Below are positions 6,491 through 9,126 of a stretch of 9,126 nucleotides of DNA, one piece after another. The position numbers and the translations under genes were made by a program. This DNA comes from Candidatus Woesearchaeota archaeon (lineage in GTDB: Archaea; Nanobdellota; Nanobdellia; Woesearchaeales; JACRKL01), in the NCBI GenBank assembly GCA_016219795.1, contig JACRKK010000049.1:1-9126 (forward strand), given 5' to 3'. Numbering within the stretch: the first letter of the stretch is position 1; each line of letters opens with the position of its first letter. The notes below the pieces were generated by a model, which saw only the letters and a program-made list of their open reading frames with translations, ran no database searches and had not been told where the DNA came from.

Positions 6491-6671
6491 TAAGGCCTAG
6501 CCTCTTTCGCACTTGATCTAAAGTATAAAATTCTCCTCTTTTTATTTCTTCCTTGGCCTCTTCAATAGCTATGATGGCCCATTCCTTAAGTTCGCCCTCA
6601 TCTTCAGTCTTACGCTTGAGTACTGCGGCTTGCATATACAACGAAGATGAGGAAGTATTATTTAAAGACAT
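6468..6671 (-). CDS. antitoxin of the RelE-like toxin, 67 aa (or 55 aa from an internal ATG)
   Basis: The frame sits immediately upstream of and overlapping the toxin gene, as expected for an antitoxin. It encodes a small acidic helical protein (EDEGELKEWAIIAIEEAKEEIKR split across 23-45) followed by RGEFYTLDQVRKRLGL, a C-terminal pattern often seen in archaeal RelE partners. No clear ribbon-helix-helix or HTH DNA-binding domain is visible, so autoregulation is not established. The start is probably M13 at 6635, giving 55 residues. A TTTAAATA box on the - strand (6659-6666) is centred 27 nt before that ATG, the same spacing as two leaderless genes here. The upstream ATG at 6671 would place the TATA box inside the coding region and has no ribosome site. 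Identification rests mainly on position. Confidence 0.75.
   Translation of the reverse strand: MSLNNTSSSSLYMQAAVLKRKTEDEGELKEWAIIAIEEAKEEIKRGEFYTLDQVRKRLGLNVAPRRS
6659..6666 (-). promoter_or_regulatory. TATA box of the toxin-antitoxin pair
   Basis: TTTAAATA on the - strand is centred 27 nt before ATG 6635. It supports a leaderless antitoxin mRNA starting at the internal ATG, and lies inside the longer 67-codon reading of the antitoxin. Confidence 0.5.
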
Positions 6672-6690
6672 ACGCTGTTTTTTCCGGAGA

Positions 6691-6704
6691 GAAGAAAAAA
6701 ATTT
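6691..6704 (-). terminator. poly-T terminator of rps8e
   Basis: On the - strand this reads AAATTTTTTTCTTC, 13 bases after the rps8e stop at 6717-6719. The run of seven T followed by more pyrimidines is typical of archaeal termination. It separates rps8e from the toxin-antitoxin promoter downstream. Confidence 0.5.
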
Positions 6705-6716
6705 CAGAACAAAGAA

Positions 6717-7094
6717 TCAGACCAAAACCGCATTCACAGTCCCGTCCTGACCGGGCCTTGAGACAACGCGTGCCTTGCCAAGATCCGTGTCAATGACTGT
6801 GCCCTTGGTGATAATGTTTCGCCGAACGAAATGCCGGTTAGCAGGATTGTCAACTACTGTCTTTATCTTTGCCTTCTGGTATTTCTTGGTCTTGGGATCA
6901 AGGACGTTTGCTATATTAGCAAGAATAAGTCTCATCTTGTTATTACCGCCTACGGTTCTGTCTTTCTTGCGTTTGGTCTCTCCTATTTTGGTATGGGTTG
7001 GGAGTCCGCCTGCTTCATACTGGCGCTTCTTGCGGTAAGCATGATAACGCGCACCACTAAGCTTTCTCTTGGGTCTTGACTGGGTAATAACCAT
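6717..7094 (-). CDS. rps8e: 30S ribosomal protein S8e, 125 aa
   Basis: S8e is a small-subunit ribosomal protein found in archaea and eukaryotes but not bacteria, so this gene fixes the domain of the organism. Family marks are the basic N-terminus (SRPKRKLSGARYHAYRKKRQ), the GGLPTHTKIGETKRKKDRTVGGN region with its GG and GGN turns, and the C-terminal pair ITKGTVIDTDLG and VSRPGQDGTVNAVLV. Length is that of archaeal S8e. The ATG has no Shine-Dalgarno, but TTTATAAA on the - strand is centred 27 nt upstream, indicating a leaderless mRNA and an independent promoter. It is followed by a poly-T terminator, so the gene appears to be transcribed alone. Confidence 0.95.
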   Translation of the reverse strand: MVITQSRPKRKLSGARYHAYRKKRQYEAGGLPTHTKIGETKRKKDRTVGGNNKMRLILANIANVLDPKTKKYQKAKIKTVVDNPANRHFVRRNIITKGTVIDTDLGKARVVSRPGQDGTVNAVLV

Positions 7095-7117
7095 ATTAGT
7101 GCGAAAATAAGAGGGGA

Positions 7118-7125
7118 TTTATAAA
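7118..7125 (-). promoter_or_regulatory. rps8e: TATA box of rps8e (leaderless)
   Basis: TTTATAAA (a palindrome, read on the - strand) is preceded by CAAAAGC, a BRE-like element, and is centred about 27 nt before the ATG at 7094. No Shine-Dalgarno lies between. Confidence 0.75.
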
Positions 7126-7135
7126 GCTTTTGAAT

Positions 7136-7183
7136 CTGCGCATTCCACTAGTATTTTCACTAGTGGCTTAATGGAAGGCGCAG
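7136..7183. repeat. 48-bp imperfect palindrome with a nested hairpin
   Basis: Outer arms CTGCGCATTCCA (7136-7147) and TGGAAGGCGCAG (7172-7183) pair at 11 of 12 positions, with one A/G mismatch. Inside, CCACTAGT (7145-7152) and ACTAGTGG (7159-7166) form a perfect 8-bp hairpin with loop ATTTTC. The two share the bases CCA at 7145-7147, so they either stack, using a 5-bp CTAGT/ACTAG inner stem, or compete. It starts about ten bases upstream of the TATA box of rps8e. It could be a regulator site, a structured 3' part of the groEL transcript, or a small mobile-element remnant. Confidence 0.7.
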
Positions 7184-7187
7184 GGTT

Positions 7188-7255
7188 AAAGAAAATTGGC
7201 CCGAGCGAAGCGAGAATGCCGTCGGTCTATTGACCGACGGTGGCCAATTTTCTTT
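7188..7255. repeat. 68-bp palindrome able to form a three-way junction
   Basis: Perfect 14-bp outer arms, AAAGAAAATTGGCC (7188-7201) and GGCCAATTTTCTTT (7242-7255), enclose two hairpins. One is CGAGCGAAGCGAG (7202-7214), where the very stable GCGAAGC core is flanked by tandem G/A pairs and closed by a C-G pair. The other is CCGTCGGTC (7219-7227) with GACCGACGG (7232-7240), nine perfect pairs around TATT. The layout is a three-way junction in DNA or RNA. It contains no reading frame of note. A MITE- or REP-like repeat, or a noncoding RNA domain, are the main readings. Confidence 0.75.
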
Positions 7256-7266
7256 TTACAAATAAC

Positions 7267-7289
7267 TGTTCTCGTTTTTCAGGAGAACA
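7267..7289. repeat. 7-bp hairpin between groEL terminator and the 68-bp palindrome
   Basis: TGTTCTC (7267-7273) pairs with GAGAACA (7283-7289) around a nine-base loop. On the - strand it follows the groEL poly-T tract, so it could back up termination or protect the 3' end of the transcript. Confidence 0.45.
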
Positions 7290-7292
7290 AAC

Positions 7293-7318
7293 AAAAAAAG
7301 AAAAAAAGCACAGTGTGC
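7293..7318 (-). terminator. groEL terminator: small hairpin plus T tract
   Basis: On the - strand GCACACTGTGC (7318-7308), directly after the groEL stop, is followed by CTTTTTTTCTTTTTTT-type runs, two stretches of seven T split by one C (7307-7293). The hairpin is small, but the T tract alone would suit archaeal termination. Confidence 0.65.
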
Positions 7319-8965
7319 CTACATCATACCGCCCATACCCATACCTGGCATGCCACCCATGCCCATACCGCCTAGGTCCGGCTTGTCATCTTTCTTGTCA
7401 GGCAAATCTGCAACCACTGCTTCTGTGGTCAGAATCATGCCTGCGATGCTTGCTGCATTCATGAAAGCGCTCTTGACCACCTTTGTGGGATCAATGACGC
7501 CTGCAGCAACAAGGTCCTCAAAGACATCAGTCTTTGCATTATATCCTATATTGCCAGTCTCATGTTTGAGTCGGTCAACGACAACGCCGCCATCTTTGCC
7601 TGCGTTAGCTGCAATCTGCTTGGCTGGCTCCTCCAATGCTCTCCTGACGATATCCACACCCATCTGCTGATCCCCTTCCAGCTTGAATTTGTCAAGCACC
7701 GGAATTGCCTTGAGGAATGTAATACCGCCACCGGGGACAATGCCTTCTTCTACAGCAGCCTTGGTTGCGTGCAGCGCATCGTCAATGCGGTATTTCTTCT
7801 CCTTCATCTCCGTCTCGGTTGCAGCACCTACATTGATGACGGCAACGCCGCCTGCAAGCTTTGCCAGACGCTTCTTGATATCTTCTTTGTCAGAATCGTA
7901 CTTAGCAGCCTTTAGCTGCGCTTCAATCATGGAAACGCGCTCTTTGATCTTTGCGCTGTCGCCTTTACCCTCGATGACAACGGTCTTCTCTTTGTTGACT
8001 TTGATACGTTTTGCCCGGCCAAGCTGCTTGCCTGTGACATTCTCAAGTTTCATGCCTTTGTCCTCGCTGACCACGGTTCCTCCGGTCAGTACAGCGATAT
8101 CCTCAAGCATCTGCTTTTTGTCCTCGCCATAGCCAGGTGTCTTGACTGCCACAACCTTAATAGTACCTCTGATAAGGTTCAGAACGATAGTTGCAAGCGC
8201 CTCTCCTTCCACATCCTCACAGATCATCAAAAGCGGTCTGTTTTCCTGAGCAACAAACTCCAGGATTTTCACCATGTCCTTGATGCTGCCAATCTTCTTG
8301 TCATAGATAAGCACATAAGGCTCTTCAAGTACTGCCTCAAGCCGCTCAGGGTCAGTAATCATATAAGGGCTGATATACCCCTCCTGAAATTCCATCCCCT
8401 CAACAACCTTAAGTGTCGTCTCAAAGGACTTTGCCTCCTCAACCGTAATGACTCCGGCAGACCCTACCTTCTTCATGGCCTCTGCAATCAAGTTGCCCAT
8501 CTCTTCATCATTATTGGCAGAAATAGTTGCAACCTGCGCAATTTTGTCCTTGACATCAATGCTGTTCTGCTTGATGACGTCAACAACCTTCTGGGTTGCC
8601 TTGTCAATGCCTCGCTTGACTTCAATAGAATTTGCGCCTGCGGTAATCACACGCAAGCCTTCCCTAACGATTGCCTGGGTAAGAACTATCGCAGTCGTTG
8701 TTCCATCCCCTGCAATATCCTGCGTCTTCTCAGAAACTTCCTTGATGAGCTGTGCTCCCAGATTCTCAAAATGGTCTGGAAGTTCAATCTCTTTTGCAAT
8801 GGTCACACCATCATTGACTATGATGGGATTACCGAAACTCTTACCCAAGAGCACATTACGCCCCTTGGGGCCAAGGGTAATCTTGACGGTGTTTGCAAGC
8901 TTGTCCACGCCTCTGACAATTGCCTGCCTTGCCTGATCATGGTATATGATTTGTTTTGCTGTCAT
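7319..8965 (-). CDS. groEL: Group I chaperonin GroEL (60 kDa subunit), 548 aa
   Basis: GroEL forms double seven-fold rings that fold proteins in an ATP-driven chamber capped by GroES. The sequence keeps the full Group I set: TLGPKGRNV at 30-38, NDGVTIAKE with D52, GDGTTTA with D87, and the apical GYISPY that contacts GroES and substrate. Further on come AEDVEGEALA-like CEDVEGEALAT, IDDALHATKAAVEEG with the catalytic-type Asp, PGGG, and a GGM-rich C-terminal tail. Numbering matches E. coli GroEL exactly through D87, and length is the family's usual. Archaea normally use Group II thermosomes; a Group I copy beside S8e points to ancient or recent transfer from bacteria, as known in Methanosarcina and reported in some DPANN. 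GAGGTGA at 8972-8978 overlaps the groES stop, so the pair forms an operon. All key residues seen are intact. Confidence 0.98.
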   Translation of the reverse strand: MTAKQIIYHDQARQAIVRGVDKLANTVKITLGPKGRNVLLGKSFGNPIIVNDGVTIAKEIELPDHFENLGAQLIKEVSEKTQDIAGDGTTTAIVLTQAIVREGLRVITAGANSIEVKRGIDKATQKVVDVIKQNSIDVKDKIAQVATISANNDEEMGNLIAEAMKKVGSAGVITVEEAKSFETTLKVVEGMEFQEGYISPYMITDPERLEAVLEEPYVLIYDKKIGSIKDMVKILEFVAQENRPLLMICEDVEGEALATIVLNLIRGTIKVVAVKTPGYGEDKKQMLEDIAVLTGGTVVSEDKGMKLENVTGKQLGRAKRIKVNKEKTVVIEGKGDSAKIKERVSMIEAQLKAAKYDSDKEDIKKRLAKLAGGVAVINVGAATETEMKEKKYRIDDALHATKAAVEEGIVPGGGITFLKAIPVLDKFKLEGDQQMGVDIVRRALEEPAKQIAANAGKDGGVVVDRLKHETGNIGYNAKTDVFEDLVAAGVIDPTKVVKSAFMNAASIAGMILTTEAVVADLPDKKDDKPDLGGMGMGGMPGMGMGGMM

Positions 8966-8970
8966 CTTCG

Positions 8971-8978
8971 TTCACCTC
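8971..8978 (-). promoter_or_regulatory. groEL ribosome binding site overlapping the groES stop
   Basis: GAGGTGAA on the - strand uses the last two bases of the groES TGA (8977-8979), and its core lies seven bases before the groEL ATG. This arrangement favours translational coupling of the two subunits. Confidence 0.7.
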
Positions 8979-9126
8979 ACTCTAATTTTGCCAGCACATC
9001 TTTATACTCCACAAAGATGTATTTCTGGCCGTTGACTTCTACTTCATCAGAACTATAGCCCCCGTAAATGACACGGTCGCCTTTCTTTAAAGGAAGCTCT
9101 TTGCCTTCATCCTTTCCTTCTTTAAA
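8977..9126 (-). CDS. groES: co-chaperonin GroES, C-terminal 49 residues (5' end outside window)
   Basis: GroES is the heptameric lid of the GroEL chamber. The visible part reads KELPLKKGDRVIYGGYSSDE, followed by VEVNGQKYIFVEYKDVLAKLE and TGA. It matches the end of the GroES beta-barrel: the KGDRV(I/L)Y(G/S) turn, the strand around (K)Y(I/L)F, and the final (D)VLA. The mobile loop and roof regions lie beyond the window edge, so their integrity and the promoter cannot be judged. Eleven bases separate its stop from the groEL ATG, the usual groES-groEL order and spacing. Confidence 0.93.
   Translation of the reverse strand, partial: FKEGKDEGKELPLKKGDRVIYGGYSSDEVEVNGQKYIFVEYKDVLAKLE

Noticed and set aside
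7136..7255. tRNA or other standard RNA gene in the palindrome cluster
   Set aside because: No T-loop GTTCRA motif, anticodon arm or cloverleaf spacing fits the stems.
7350..8132. Long + strand open frames opposite groEL (for example 7350-7670 and 7683-8132)
   Set aside because: They are antisense to a highly conserved gene, have low-complexity Ser/Pro-rich translations and lack ribosome sites; they arise from groEL codon bias.

Overview
The window reads as a piece of an archaeal chromosome. The evidence is a ribosomal protein S8e gene (archaeal/eukaryotic only), a PhoU protein with a fused AbrB-type N-terminus, a type IV pilin-like protein with a class III signal peptide, TATA-box promoters about 27 nt upstream of leaderless starts, and poly-T terminators. 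It also carries a complete bacterial-type (Group I) groEL and the 3' end of groES. That mix, with a RelE-type toxin gene and many small unrecognised genes, fits a DPANN archaeon such as Woesearchaeota or Pacearchaeota. The taxon is an inference; archaeal identity is much firmer.

Layout. Positions 1-188 hold what may be the last codons of an upstream gene, a perfect 9-bp inverted repeat and a small hairpin. Positions 189-1610 (+) encode a large soluble protein of unknown function, whose end overlaps by 17 bp the end of a convergent AbrB-PhoU regulator gene (1594-2511, -). The regulator is divergent from a three-gene + strand cluster (2648-5446). This encodes a small secreted or lipoprotein-like peptide, a membrane-anchored helical protein, and a membrane-anchored protein with a Pro/Thr-rich stalk. 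It looks like an undescribed cell-envelope module. A separate promoter at about 5470 drives a pilin-like protein with six cysteines and a small two-helix membrane protein (5523-6232).

From 6239 to the end every gene is on the - strand: a RelE-like toxin with its overlapping antitoxin (6239-6671), rps8e (6717-7094), a 224-bp intergenic region packed with inverted repeats and the groEL terminator, then groEL (7319-8965) and the end of groES (8977-9126, running off the window).

Two kinds of start site appear. The regulator, rps8e and the antitoxin (if it begins at an internal ATG) have a TATA-like box centred about 27 nt before the ATG and no Shine-Dalgarno, so they are probably leaderless. The + strand operons and groEL have GAGGTG-type Shine-Dalgarno sites. 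The best candidates for something new are the 2648-5446 envelope operon and the palindrome cluster at 7136-7289. Neither can be given a function from sequence reading alone.
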